Shown: piece by piece, positions 15,931 to 25,700 of the stretch
Layout of the letters: each line of letters begins with the position of its first letter
Numbering within the stretch: position 1 is the first letter of the stretch
Assembly: GCA_050696075.1 (NCBI GenBank)
Contig: JBOGUF010000011.1
Coordinates: 1-64,000, forward strand
Reading direction: 5' to 3'
Length of the DNA stretch: 64,000 bases
From: JBOGUF01 sp050696075
GTDB taxonomy: Bacteria; Chloroflexota; Chloroflexia; Thermomicrobiales; UBA6265
Notes under the pieces: model-generated
Seen by the model: the letters and a program-made list of their open reading frames with translations, nothing else
The model's database searches: none
What the model was told of the DNA's origin: nothing
Made by a program: the position numbers and the translations under genes

Positions 15931-18219
15931 ATGACGTCGTTGTCCTCGACCGCCCGGTTGGCCCGCATCAGCGCGCGCCACCCCTGGCGCACCGTCCTCG
16001 CCTGGGTCCTCGTGCTCTTCGCCGCCGTCGCCGTCCAGGGTATCGCCCCGCTCAACAGCACGCCTGAATTCGTGATGCAGAATAACCCCGAATCGCAGCG
16101 CGGCTGGGATCTCCTCCAGGAGCACGGCATCCGCGAGGAGCGCGCCGGCGCCGAAACCGTCGTCGTGCGCTCCGACACCACGACGGTCGACGACCCCGCC
16201 TTCGAAGCGGCCGTCCGCGGTGTCACCGACGCGCTCCGCGGCGACGCGGAAGGCGTCGCCGGCGCCACCAACTACTATGAGCTGAACGCTCAGAGCCCCG
16301 AGGACGCCGCCGGCCTCGTCTCTGCTGACCAGCACACGACGATCATCCCCGTCACCCTCGTCGGCAACCTGGAGGACGCCATCGACCACGGCCCCGACTT
16401 CCTGGCGCTGATCGAGGAGCAACGCGCGGCCGTACCCGCCTTCGAGATCCTCGCCGTCGGCGACGCCAGCCTCAACGAGGAGATCAACACGCTGGTCGAG
16501 GAGGATTTGGCGCGCGGCGAGGGGATCGGCGCCAGCATCGCCTTCCTTATCCTGCTCGTCGTCTTCGGCGCGCTCGTCGCTGCCTTCGTCCCGATCATCC
16601 TGGCGGTGATGGCGATCGCGATCGCCTTCGGCCTCACCGCGCTCGTCAGCCAGGTCGGCGAGCTCTCCTTCTTCGTCACGAACATGGTCACCATGATCGG
16701 CCTGGCGGTCGGCATCGACTACTCCCTCTTCGTCGTCGACCGCTTCCGCGAGGAACGCCGTCGCGGCGCCGCCAAGCTCGACGCCATCCAGATCGCCGGC
16801 AGCACCGCCAGCCGCGCCGTCCTCTTCTCCGGTCTCACCGTCATCTTCGCCCTCGCCGGCCTCTTCATCGTCCCCAACAACATCTACCGCTCGCTCAGCA
16901 TCGGCGCCATCCTTGTCGTCGTCGTCGCCGTCGTCGCCACCCTCACCCTCATCCCGGCCGTGATCAGCCTCCTCGGCGACCGCCTCGACTGGCCGCGCCG
17001 CCGCAAATACGACGCCGCCACCGTCGCCCGCCAGGCCGCCTACGACCACGAGACGATCCACCGCGGCTTCTGGGGCACGATCACCCGCGTCGTCATGGCG
17101 CGCCCGATCGTCAGCCTGGCGCTGGCGGTGGGGTTCCTCCTCCTCCTCGCCCTCCCCTACCTCGACTTCAAGGCCGGTCTCGGCGGCGCCTCCTCCCTAC
17201 CCGACGAGCTGGACTCGAAGCAGGCCTACACCGTCCTCGCCACCGAATTCTCCGCCGGCCTCATCTCCCCGGTCGAGATCGTGGTCGAAGGACCGCTCGA
17301 CGATCCCTCCGTCCAGCAAGGCATCACCCAACTCCGGGACGACCTCGCCGCCGCCACCACCACCGGCGGCCAGCCCCTCTTCGGCCCGTCCTCGCTCAGC
17401 GAGAGCCCGGACAACCGGGTCGCCCTCATCTCCGCCCCGCTCAAGGTCGCCCCGGACGCGGCGGCCGGCTACGACGCCATCGATCACCTGCGCGGCGAGG
17501 TCATCCCGCCGATCCGCGGCGCCATGACCGACACCGACATCCTCGTCACGGGCGTCACCGCCAACAACGTCGACTTCCTGGAGATGCGCGACACCTACAC
17601 GCCGATCGTCTTCGCCTTCGTCCTGGGTCTTAGCTTCCTCCTCCTGCTCGTCGTCTTCCGCTCGCTCGTCGTCGCCGCCAAGGCGATCCTGATGAACCTG
17701 CTCTCGGTCGGCGCCGCCTACGGCCTCCTCGTCCTCGTCTTCCAGAAGGGATACGGCGCGGACCTCCTCGGCTTCCAACGTGTGGATGGCATCGAGGCCT
17801 GGCTGCCGCTCTTCCTCTTCTCCATCCTCTTCGGCCTCAGCATGGACTACCACGTCTTCCTCCTCAGCCGCATCCGCGAGCATTACGACCTCTCCCACCG
17901 CAACGCCGAATCGGTCGCGGTCGGCCTCCAGCGGACGGCGCGACTCATCACCGGTGCGGCGCTCATCATGGTCGCCGTCTTCGGCGGTTTCGCCGCTGGG
18001 CGGCTGACCTTCATGCAGCAGATGGGCTTCGGCCTCGGCGTCGCGGTCCTCCTCGACGCTACCATCATCCGCTCCATCCTCGTCCCTGCCGCGATGGCGC
18101 TGTTGCGCGACTGGAACTGGTATCTGCCGAGCTGGCTCTCTTGGCTCCCCAATGTCCACGTCGAAGGCCCCGCCGCCGACGCGGCCATCCCCGCGACCGA
18201 GTCAGCGGCGGCCGATTAG
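15931..18219 (+). CDS. MMPL/RND-family membrane transporter
   Basis: The 762-residue protein has the MMPL layout. There is an N-terminal helix (TVLAWVLVLFAAVAV), an external domain (about 45-190), a block of five or six helices with GLAVGIDYSLFVVDRFREER near residue 265, a second external domain (about 420-560), and a matching second helix block with FGLSMDYHVFLLSRIREHY near 640. The paired GxxxDY motifs are the proton-relay signature of RND/MMPL exporters of lipids or hydrophobic drugs. ATG 15931 is preferred over 15877 for its ribosome site and because it precedes the first helix. No regulator or periplasmic partner lies next to it. Confidence 0.9.
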   Translation: MTSLSSTARLARISARHPWRTVLAWVLVLFAAVAVQGIAPLNSTPEFVMQNNPESQRGWDLLQEHGIREERAGAETVVVRSDTTTVDDPAFEAAVRGVTDALRGDAEGVAGATNYYELNAQSPEDAAGLVSADQHTTIIPVTLVGNLEDAIDHGPDFLALIEEQRAAVPAFEILAVGDASLNEEINTLVEEDLARGEGIGASIAFLILLVVFGALVAAFVPIILAVMAIAIAFGLTALVSQVGELSFFVTNMVTMIGLAVGIDYSLFVVDRFREERRRGAAKLDAIQIAGSTASRAVLFSGLTVIFALAGLFIVPNNIYRSLSIGAILVVVVAVVATLTLIPAVISLLGDRLDWPRRRKYDAATVARQAAYDHETIHRGFWGTITRVVMARPIVSLALAVGFLLLLALPYLDFKAGLGGASSLPDELDSKQAYTVLATEFSAGLISPVEIVVEGPLDDPSVQQGITQLRDDLAAATTTGGQPLFGPSSLSESPDNRVALISAPLKVAPDAAAGYDAIDHLRGEVIPPIRGAMTDTDILVTGVTANNVDFLEMRDTYTPIVFAFVLGLSFLLLLVVFRSLVVAAKAILMNLLSVGAAYGLLVLVFQKGYGADLLGFQRVDGIEAWLPLFLFSILFGLSMDYHVFLLSRIREHYDLSHRNAESVAVGLQRTARLITGAALIMVAVFGGFAAGRLTFMQQMGFGLGVAVLLDATIIRSILVPAAMALLRDWNWYLPSWLSWLPNVHVEGPAADAAIPATESAAAD

Positions 18220-18226
18220 CCGCGAA

Positions 18227-18303
18227 GGCGTTAGGCGTTAGAGGTTAGGCGTTAGGGACAACGTCGTCGTTCCCCTAACGCCTAACGCCTAACGCCTACC
18301 GCC
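18227..18303. repeat. Inverted pair of heptamer arrays (GGCGTTA / TAACGCC)
   Basis: Left arm 18227-18258 carries GGCGTTA units (one is GAGGTTA). Right arm from 18270 carries the complementary TAACGCC units. A loop of about 12 bases separates them, so the transcript could fold into a long hairpin. The array lies directly after the MMPL stop region and just before the ribosome site of the next small ORF. Confidence 0.75.
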
Positions 18304-18313
18304 TGGAGAGTTC

Positions 18314-18547
18314 ATGGCGAACGGCGTCCTCTACCTGTTCCATCAGACCCCCGGCTGGAAAACGGCAGCCGAGTCGCGCGCTTTTACCGATCAGGTGACC
18401 TGCATCCTGCAGAACCACGGCTTCTCGGTCACCGCGGTCTCCCACAAAAACCTCCGCCCGGCGCCGGCCGTGTGCATCCGAGCCGAGGCCAAGTCATCTG
18501 CAACACACTCGATGGAGATCAACAGAACTTGGCGCCACAACCATTAA
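18314..18547 (+). CDS. Small hypothetical protein
   Basis: The 77-residue ORF starts at an ATG behind a good CTGGAGAG site. Its first half (VLYLFHQTPGWKTAAESRAF) looks protein-like, while the end is less convincing and overlaps the possible start of the winged-helix gene. No family is recognised. It may be a real small gene, or the broken 5' end of something older adjoining a heptamer repeat. Confidence 0.3.
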   Translation: MANGVLYLFHQTPGWKTAAESRAFTDQVTCILQNHGFSVTAVSHKNLRPAPAVCIRAEAKSSATHSMEINRTWRHNH

Positions 18548-19683
18548 CCAAACCGGCAACCACGCGCGGCAAGACCGGCGCGGCCGACGTCCTCACCAAG
18601 CGCGCCCTCAACCGCGCCCTGCTCGAACGCCAGATGCTCCTCCGTCGCTGGCAAATGCCCGCCGCCGAGGCGATCGAGCATCTGGTCGGCATGCAGGCCC
18701 AGGAACCGAACAACCCCTATTTCGCCCTCTGGTCCCGCCTCGACGGCTTCCAACCCGCCGATCTCTCCCAACTCATCCTCGACCGCGCCGCCGTCCGCAC
18801 CCCCGTCATGCGCACCACCATCCACCTTCTCACCGCTCGCGATTGCCTCACCCTGAACCCCCTCCTCCTGCCCGTCCTGGCCCGTGTCCTGCGCTCCACT
18901 CCCTTCGGTAAGGGCACCGCCGACGTCGACGTCGAGGCCCTCATGGCCGTCGGCCGCAAGCTCCTCGATGACCAACCGCGCACCATCAAAGAACTCGGCG
19001 CATTGCTGCACGAGCAGTGGCCTGACCACAAACCCACCGACCTGGCCTACGTCATTCATTACCGCTTGCCGCTGGTCCAAATCCCGCCTCGCGGCGTCTG
19101 GGGCGCCACCAAGCAGGCTACCTGGACCACCGTCGAAGCCTGGCTCGGCCGACCCCTCGACCCCGATCCTTCGGTGGACGAGGTGGTGCTGCGCTACCTG
19201 TCCGCGTTCGGTCCTGCCTCCACCTCCGACGTTCGCACCTGGTCCGGTCTCACCGGCCTGCGCGAGGTGATCGAGCGCCTCCGCCCCCCTTTGCGCACTT
19301 TCCGCGACGAACAGGGCCGGGAACTCTTCGACCTCCCCGACGCCCCCTGGCCCGACCCCGAGACCCTGGCCCCGCCGCGCTTCCTCCCCGAGTACGACAA
19401 TCTCTTTCTCTCCCACGCCGACCGCGCCCGCATCATCACCCCCGATCACCGCCAGCGCCTTGCCACCGCCAACGGCGTCGGCCCCAGCACCTTCCTCGTC
19501 GACGGCTTCATCGCCGGCACCTGGCGCCTCACCACCACCAAAACGACCGCCACCCTGTTGCTCGATCCCCTCGAACCGCTCGCGGTTCAAGGCCGCGTCG
19601 CCCTGGCCGAAGAGGGAGCCCGCCTCCTCACCTTCGCCGCCCCCGGCCTCGCCCACGACATCCAATTCAGCAAACCCAATTGA
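18529..19683 (+). CDS. Winged-helix DNA-binding domain protein (HTH_42/AlkZ-like family)
   Basis: The protein (384 residues from TTG 18529) matches the HTH_42 family: LLRRWQMPAAEAIEHLVGMQ and RTPVMRTTIHLLTARDC near the N-terminus, then LPEYDNLFLSHADR near residue 290 and VDGFIAGTWRL. Some relatives (AlkZ/YcaQ) are DNA glycosylases that unhook interstrand crosslinks; most Gram-positive and Chloroflexota members are uncharacterised. The start is uncertain: GTG 18472 would overlap the small ORF, and homology is firm only from about VLTKRALNRALLERQ. Confidence 0.8.
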   Translation: MAPQPLTKPATTRGKTGAADVLTKRALNRALLERQMLLRRWQMPAAEAIEHLVGMQAQEPNNPYFALWSRLDGFQPADLSQLILDRAAVRTPVMRTTIHLLTARDCLTLNPLLLPVLARVLRSTPFGKGTADVDVEALMAVGRKLLDDQPRTIKELGALLHEQWPDHKPTDLAYVIHYRLPLVQIPPRGVWGATKQATWTTVEAWLGRPLDPDPSVDEVVLRYLSAFGPASTSDVRTWSGLTGLREVIERLRPPLRTFRDEQGRELFDLPDAPWPDPETLAPPRFLPEYDNLFLSHADRARIITPDHRQRLATANGVGPSTFLVDGFIAGTWRLTTTKTTATLLLDPLEPLAVQGRVALAEEGARLLTFAAPGLAHDIQFSKPN

Positions 19684-19747
19684 GTGCACCAAATGGGCCG
19701 TATACTTGGTACGATCGGTGTGCGCTGTGGGCGCAAGGAGGCGGTGG

Positions 19748-19975
19748 ATGGCCCAAAGACATCATGATCGCGAGGCGGAGCCCGCGAGCGAGATCGACGA
19801 TGCCTGGATCGAGCGCTTGCGCCATGACCCAGACGTCTTTGTCTATCGCCGCACGACGGACGAACCGTTTGTCCCAGCCCTTCGCGTCATCGAACCCGTC
19901 GACGTGCTCTAGTTGCTTGGACGAGGCCGCACGGACGATGAGGAATCCGCGATCGAGCCCTGGCCTCGCCGGTGA
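19748..19975 (+). pseudogene. Antitoxin of a VapBC-like pair, interrupted by TAG
   Basis: After a strong AAGGAGG site, ATG 19748 opens a 54-residue ORF (DDAWIERLRHDPDVFVYRR, VIEPVDVL) ending at TAG 19910-19912. In the same frame a further 20 residues (LLGRGRTDDEESAIEPWPRR) run to TGA 19973-19975, which overlaps the GTG start of the PIN-domain gene in a GTGA coupling. That coupling suggests the ancestral antitoxin ended at 19975 and the TAG is a later nonsense mutation. The antitoxin assignment is by position and size rather than by a recognised DNA-binding domain. Confidence 0.5.
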
Positions 19976-20498
19976 GCGATCGCCCAATTCCGCGCCGCGT
20001 CTATCTCGACACGAGCGTGGTCGTCGGAGCCGTCATCACCGGAACCAAGAACTCGGCCGCCTGTGCAACGTTCTGCGAGCGCCTCATCGAGGCGAACAGT
20101 CAGCACTTTTTCTCCGAGATTCTTCTCCTCGAACTCTCCGAGGCGGTTCGTAGACTCGCCACAATCCCCGGCCAGATCCCCTCTGAGCTCCGTCTGGCGT
20201 TCCAATTGGACCAGTGGGAACGCAGCCTCTTTGTCCGGCAGCGGTGGATGACCATGGCGTGCAGCAGTTTGAGTCGTTGATGAGTCGATTCTCAGAGGCG
20301 TTCGTGCTGCCATTTGGCCGGTCAACCTGGCTTGCCAGCACGCGCGTGATGGCGAATGAGCAATTGCGTTCGCACGATGCCGTTCACGCGGCGACCGCCC
20401 GCGAGCACGGCTTGCTGAGTCTCGCCACGGCCGACGAGCATTTCCTGAAACTTCGTGATCTCGACATCTGGATGATCCGCGATGACGATCCGGGATAA
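19972..20498 (+). pseudogene. PIN-domain toxin (VapC-like), frameshifted
   Basis: The first frame (GTG 19972) gives RVYLDTSVVVGAVI and FFSEILLLELSEAVRRL, the first two acidic positions of a PIN nuclease, but stops at 20280. The second frame, entered near 20240-20250, gives ANEQLRSHDAVHAATAREHG and LATADEHFL, the last two acidic positions, and ends at 20498. Together they make one PIN domain of normal size, so a single-base deletion around 20245 has split it. An intact VapC would be an RNase; this copy should be inactive unless the shift is a sequence error. Confidence 0.75.
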
Positions 20499-20660
20499 CC
20501 AGGAGGCCAGCAATAGGTCTCATTTCCAATCCGCCTTCCGCTCTAACGATTATCAACATTGCCCAAGGTCGTCGACTGTGCTGCCCGCCTCCACGCCCCC
20601 GACCACCACGAGCAGCTTGCGACTTCCTATGCTACCGGTTGGGATTGTAATGACTTGACT

Positions 20661-20701
20661 TAGCGGCTATACTTCGTCCTCAGGACGAAGTATAGCCGCT
20701 A
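20661..20701. promoter_or_regulatory. 41-bp perfect palindrome upstream of the AbiE operon
   Basis: The arms TAGCGGCTATACTTCGTCCT and their exact complement flank a single C at 20681. The palindrome ends 23 bp before the AbiEi ATG and is preceded by TTGACT (20655-20660), a possible -35 box. Established work on AbiEi shows such antitoxins repress their own operon by binding inverted repeats. This one is longer and more perfect than usual. Confidence 0.7.
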
Positions 20702-20724
20702 ATGTAAAAGAACATGGCATCTAG

Positions 20725-21636
20725 ATGAGAATAACCACATCGCACGCCATCCTTGAGCAACTGGCCAACGAGTCTCACCACATCCTCTCCGGCTGGCGCG
20801 GTCTTGTCCTCCTGCGTCGCGCCACCTTCGCGCTCGCTCCCGCCCAGCGCCGGTGGAACCACCTCCCCCACGACGTCGATGACCTGACCCCCTTGTTCCG
20901 TCAAATGCGAGGCCGCGGGGAAATCAAGCCGATCAAGGGATTCCGGCGCCTGTACGAGGTGACGGTCCCGTACGCCCGCCAGGGGTTCCTCGACGAGCGC
21001 GAGATCCTGTTTGAGCTCCACCCCTACGCTGTTCTTAGCCATCTTTCCGCCTTGGTCTTCCACGGACTGACCGAAGAGCAGCCCAAGAACATAACGGCAA
21101 CCATTTCGGCAGATGTGAGCGGTGGGCTCCTGCCGATCGGGACCGAGCCTCGCGATTGGGAGGGAATACCGCGGCCAAGCGGGCGGACGCCGGCAACGAT
21201 TCTCGGCCGACCCGTGCAATGGCTGCGCACCAAGCCGGAGCGCTTCTTCGGCTTTGCCGACTACCAGCCCTTGGGATACCGCATGCGGTACACGACGCCG
21301 GAACGGACGCTTGTCGATGGGCTGCAAACCCCCGACCTGTGCGGCGGCATCGCCAACGTGCTCCGGGCATGGGTTCTTGCCCGGGACACGATCGACCTCG
21401 ATGTCCTGGTCTACCAGGTCGAACGATTCGACGTGGCGGTTCTGCGCCAGCGGGTCGGGTACGTCCTCGACCAGATCGGACTCTCCCACCCGCTGGTTGA
21501 AAAGTGGCGTGATTCGTCGCATCGGGGCGGATCCAGTCGGCTGGTCGCATCGGCGCCGTTCGCGTCAACCTTCGACGAGCGCTGGAACCTCTCGCTCAAT
21601 GCCCCGGTGGATCTATTGCATGAGTCTGCAGCGTGA
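20725..21636 (+). CDS. abiEi: Type IV toxin-antitoxin antitoxin, AbiEi family
   Basis: This 303-residue protein has the layout of AbiEi-type antitoxins: an N-terminal helical region (ILEQLANESHHILSGWRG), a LHPYAVLSHLSALVFHGLTE core near residue 98, and RYTTPERTLVDGLQTPDLCGG near residue 193. AbiEi proteins bind promoter DNA and counter the AbiEii nucleotidyltransferase without direct protein contact. The stop overlaps the toxin's GTG start (GTGA at 21633), the usual operon order. Both genes are full length, unlike the neighbouring VapBC-like pair. Confidence 0.85.
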   Translation: MRITTSHAILEQLANESHHILSGWRGLVLLRRATFALAPAQRRWNHLPHDVDDLTPLFRQMRGRGEIKPIKGFRRLYEVTVPYARQGFLDEREILFELHPYAVLSHLSALVFHGLTEEQPKNITATISADVSGGLLPIGTEPRDWEGIPRPSGRTPATILGRPVQWLRTKPERFFGFADYQPLGYRMRYTTPERTLVDGLQTPDLCGGIANVLRAWVLARDTIDLDVLVYQVERFDVAVLRQRVGYVLDQIGLSHPLVEKWRDSSHRGGSSRLVASAPFASTFDERWNLSLNAPVDLLHESAA

Positions 21637-22520
21637 CTAACGGCTACCCGCGATCGACGGGCGACCTCGCCGCCTGGGCAGCGTCCAACGGGGTTCCCAT
21701 CGATGAGGCCCGCCGGCGTTTCGCCCAATACGTCGCGTTGTGTGGAATCGCCAGCGTCCGTCCCTTGCGCGAGAATCTCGTCTTCAAGGGCGGCAACGCC
21801 CTCGACTTTGTTTGGCAGCCCAACCGCAGCACCACGGACCTCGATTTCTCTCTTGACATGACCGGGACTCATTTCCAGGCCCACCCCGACACCATCCGCG
21901 CCCTGTTGGGGAGCGGTTTCAATCTGGTAAGTTCCCGGTTCGGCGTGGCCTTTGCCATCTACGCGGTACGGCAACAGCCGCCGGGGGAGGGCAGGACCTT
22001 TATCACCTACGAAACCAGCGTCGGCTACGCCCTCCCCGACGAACGGCAGCTGCTGATCCGGATGGCGAACAATCAACCCAGTCCGCACGTCATCCGCATC
22101 GAGATCAGCATCAACGACCCGATCTGCGATTCCACGGTCTTCACCATCGACGAGAACTACCCGCGGCTCCGGGTGAGCACCCTCGAAGACATCGTTGGTG
22201 AGAAGTTGCGCGCCCTGTTGCAACGGAAAGAGACGATCCGCAAGCGCACCCGCCGCCAAGACCTGCTCGACGTCGCCGTCATCCTCCGAGCACACCCCGA
22301 CCTCGATCGCGAACAGGTCGCCGCCTTCTTGCAGATGAAGGCAGCCGCTCGGGCCGTGCCAGTCTCCCGTACGGCCTTCCGAGATCCAGAGTTGGCCGAG
22401 CGCGCGGGAGTGGACTACGAGGCGCTCGCTGCCACGACGAGAGTGATCTTCATCCCCTTCGGTGATGCGCTCACGACGGTCCTCGCCTTCGTCGACGAAC
22501 TGGCCATCCCAGACGAATGA
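21633..22520 (+). CDS. abiEii: AbiEii/AbiGii-family nucleotidyltransferase toxin
   Basis: This is a 295-residue protein with the AbiEii motifs in order: FKGGNALDFVW (the GG of motif I), RSTTDLDFSLDM (acidic metal-binding DxD), VSTLEDIVGEKLRALLQRK, and RRQDLLDVAVILR. Family toxins such as MenT-like enzymes transfer nucleotides to tRNA acceptor ends or other targets and arrest growth; some AbiE systems protect against phage. All motif residues I can judge are present, so the toxin is probably active and held in check by the upstream gene. GTG start 21633 is fixed by the 4-bp overlap. Confidence 0.87.
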   Translation: MTNGYPRSTGDLAAWAASNGVPIDEARRRFAQYVALCGIASVRPLRENLVFKGGNALDFVWQPNRSTTDLDFSLDMTGTHFQAHPDTIRALLGSGFNLVSSRFGVAFAIYAVRQQPPGEGRTFITYETSVGYALPDERQLLIRMANNQPSPHVIRIEISINDPICDSTVFTIDENYPRLRVSTLEDIVGEKLRALLQRKETIRKRTRRQDLLDVAVILRAHPDLDREQVAAFLQMKAAARAVPVSRTAFRDPELAERAGVDYEALAATTRVIFIPFGDALTTVLAFVDELAIPDE

Positions 22521-22710
22521 TCACGAGGGGAGCAACTCGCCAGAGTCCCGGCAAACGCTTGTCCTACACAGATGCGTCGCCAACCTGTAGCGATTCTACC
22601 CCCAACGCACACCTAGTACACTGAAAACGTGCCGTTACCGGATGCCTGGCCATACCGTCACCGCGGCGGTGACGCGGCCGAGGCCGCCAGCCGTCAGCGG
22701 CGAGGAACCG

Positions 22711-25700
22711 ATGTCTAACGCTGACCCGTTCGTCAAACCGATCGTCTCGCCGATCATGGTCGGGCGCGACGCGCACCTCGCCGCGCTCCGAAGGTGCCTC
22801 GACGAGGCGCTCGCCGGCGCCGGTCAGACCGTCCTCGTCGCCGGTGAGGCGGGCATCGGCAAGTCGCGTCTCGTCGGCGAGGCCGCGGCCTACGCCCGCG
22901 ACCGCGGCATGCGCGTCCTCACCGGGCAATGCTTCGAACCCGATCACGCCCTGCCCTACGCGCCCATTCGCGACCTGATCCGCTCCCACCTGCTGCGTCA
23001 GCCGTGGGCGAACGACATCCTGGCCGCGATCGCGCCCGATCTCGGCGGTCTCCTCCCCGAACTGTCACGGCTCCAGCCCGGCAGTAGCCCAATGCCCCAG
23101 GCTGACGCGGACCAGGACCGGCGGCGAATCGTCCACGCCTGTACCCGCCTCGTCGACGGCATCGCCGCCGAGACACCGCTGCTCCTGATCGTCGAGGACG
23201 CGCACTGGAGTGACGAAGCCAGTCTCGATCTCCTCATCCACCTCGCGCGGCATCTGCGCGGAGGACCTGACTGCTCAGCGGCCCTGGTCGTCACCTACCG
23301 TGGCGACGAGGTCTCGCCGCAACTCGCCGCGACACTCGCCGCGTTCGACCGCGAACGGCTGGCGGCGGAGGCACGGCTTGGGCCGCTCCCCCGCGCCGAG
23401 GTCCTGGTGATGCTGCGGGCGATGAGCGACCACCGCGGCACGGTCAGCGCGGACCTCGCCGACGCGATCTATCGCCTCTCCGAAGGCAACCCGTTCTTCA
23501 TCGAGGAACTGCTCCGCTCGGCCCTGGTGACGGACGAACCATCCAGCGACACGAGGACGGCGGCCATCCCGCTTCCCCGCGGCGTCGCCGAATCGGTCCG
23601 CCGTCGAGTCGACCGCCTCAGCGACGGCGCTCGCGCGACCCTGACCGTCGCCGCCATCTCCGGCCGGCGCTTCGACTTCGCCCTGCTCGAAGCGCTGAGC
23701 GGCTGCACTGAAGCTGATCTCCTCGACCACCTCAAGGAACTGATCGCGGCCAAGCTCGTCGTCGAAGAATCGGCCGATCGCTTCGCCTTCCGCCACGCGC
23801 TGATGCGCCAGGCGGTCGACGACGGCCTCCTCGCCCGCGAGCGACGGGCGCTCCACCGGCAGGCGTTGGAGGCGATCCCACGGGTCGACCCGCACGCCCG
23901 CGACCACCAGGCCGCCGACCTGGCGCGGCATGCCGTCGAAGCCGGCGCCTGGGCCGAGGCGCTCGAACTCGGACAACGCGCCGGTGAGCAGGCCCTCGCC
24001 CTCTATGCACCCGGCGCGGCGATCGAGCTCCTCGGCTACGCCATCGACGCCGCCGCACGCCTCGGCGTCGCACCGCCTTCGTCCCTCCGCCGGAGCCGGG
24101 GCCTCGCCCACGAAACGCGCGGCGACTTCGGGGCGGCCCGCGCCGACTACGAAGCGGCCGTCGCCCTGGCGCGGGCAGCCGGCAACCAGGCGGACGAGAG
24201 CGAGGCGCTCCTCTCCCTGGGCGGCCTCTGGGCCGGGCGCGACTACGAACAGACCGGCCCCTACGTCCGCCAAGCGCTCGATCTGGCCCGGACCAGCGGC
24301 GACCGGGCGCTTCTCGCCCGCGCCCTCAACCGCCTTGGCAACTACCGCCTCAACATGGAGGAGGCGACCGAGGCGTTTCGGCTCCACGAGGAGGCGCTGA
24401 CCCTCGTCGAGCAGATCGGGGACCGCCGCGGCATCGCTGAGACGCTCGACCTCCTCGGCATGGCTCGCTACCTCGCCGGCGACCTCATCGGCAGCGCCGC
24501 GGCCTGCCGGCGCGCCATCCCCCTGCTCCGCGAGATCGACGACCGGCGCACGCTGGTCAACGCGCTGGCGACGCTCTCATTCACGATGGACTACCTCGAC
24601 GTCCGCGTCGCCATCACCGCGACCGCCAGCCACGAAGAACGCCAGGCGATTGTCGAGGAGGCGATTGCCCTTGCCCGCGAAATCGACGGGCGTTCGGAAG
24701 AAGCACTGGCGCACTGCTGCGCCGCGCTCCTCGTCGGCGAGCGCCGGGTGGACGACGCGCTGGATCACGCCGGCCGCGCCTTACGAATCGCGGAGGAGAT
24801 CGGTCATCGGCAGTGGAATATTCTGGCGCACGTCGCCCACGAGGAACTGTTCGAGTCCCTGCTTGATCTGGACGCGGCCCGACGTCACCTCGACGCCGCC
24901 CTGGCAATCGCGCGCGATGCCGGCTCTTCGTTCTGGGTACGGGGCGCGCTGTCCTGGCTCGCCGCACTCAAAGTGCGAGCCGGAGATCTCGACGGCGCCG
25001 AACAGACGCTCGCTGAGACGCTGGACGACGACCTGCCGATGCTGACCGCGTTGCAACGCGAGGCGTGGTTCGCCCGCGCGCGGATCGTGCTGGCGCGGCG
25101 GCACCCGGCGGGCGCGCTTGCCATCGTCGACCGGCTGATTGCCGCCGCCACGCCCGAACCCGCAACCGACCTCGCGCGGCTGCCCCATCTGGCGCAGCTC
25201 CGCGGCGAGGCGCTCGCCGCCCTCGGCCGCCCGGACGAGGCGCTCGCGGCCCTCGACGCGGCGCGCGACGGCGCGGCGGCGTTGGAGCATCGCCCCCTGC
25301 TCTGGCGCATCCACCTCTCGCGGGCCACCTTCTTCCGCGACTTGGGGCGTCGCGTGGACGCCGACGATGCGATCACCGCCGCCCACGCCGCCGTCGCCTC
25401 CTTCGCCGCCGATATCGCCGACGTGCCCCTGCGCGATGCCTTCCTCCAACGGGCGAACGCGCACCTCCCCCCGCCGCGTGTCCCAACCCCGCGCCAGGTC
25501 GCCAAGGCGGCCTATGGCGGCCTCACCGCCCGCGAGCGCGACGTCGCCGCCCTCATCGCCGCCGGCCATTCGAATCGCCAAATTGCCGACGCCCTCTTCA
25601 TTAGCGAGCCGACCGCCGCCACCCACGTCGGCAACATCCTCGGCAAGCTCGGCGTCAAGACCCGCGCCCAAGTCGCCGCCTGGGCCCAGGAGCGCGGCCT

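Noticed and set aside
18227..18303. Heptamer inverted array as a CRISPR array.
   Set aside because: Units are 7 bp with no spacers and no cas genes are near.
11068..19912. In-frame TAG codons at 11167, 11770 and 19910 as evidence of amber recoding (suppressor tRNA or pyrrolysine).
   Set aside because: Many intact genes here end in TAG with no sensible continuation, the affected genes also carry frameshifts, and no suppressor tRNA is seen. Decay is simpler.
20214..20280. Programmed frameshift in the PIN-domain gene.
   Set aside because: No slippery heptamer or downstream structure is evident at the junction, and the partner antitoxin is also broken.
23275..24387. Long minus-strand frame opposite the LuxR-type regulator, and a similar one opposite the MMPL gene (17197-18159).
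   Set aside because: Composition is Gly/Ala/Arg/Glu rich without domains, as expected from codon-phase bias of the real genes.
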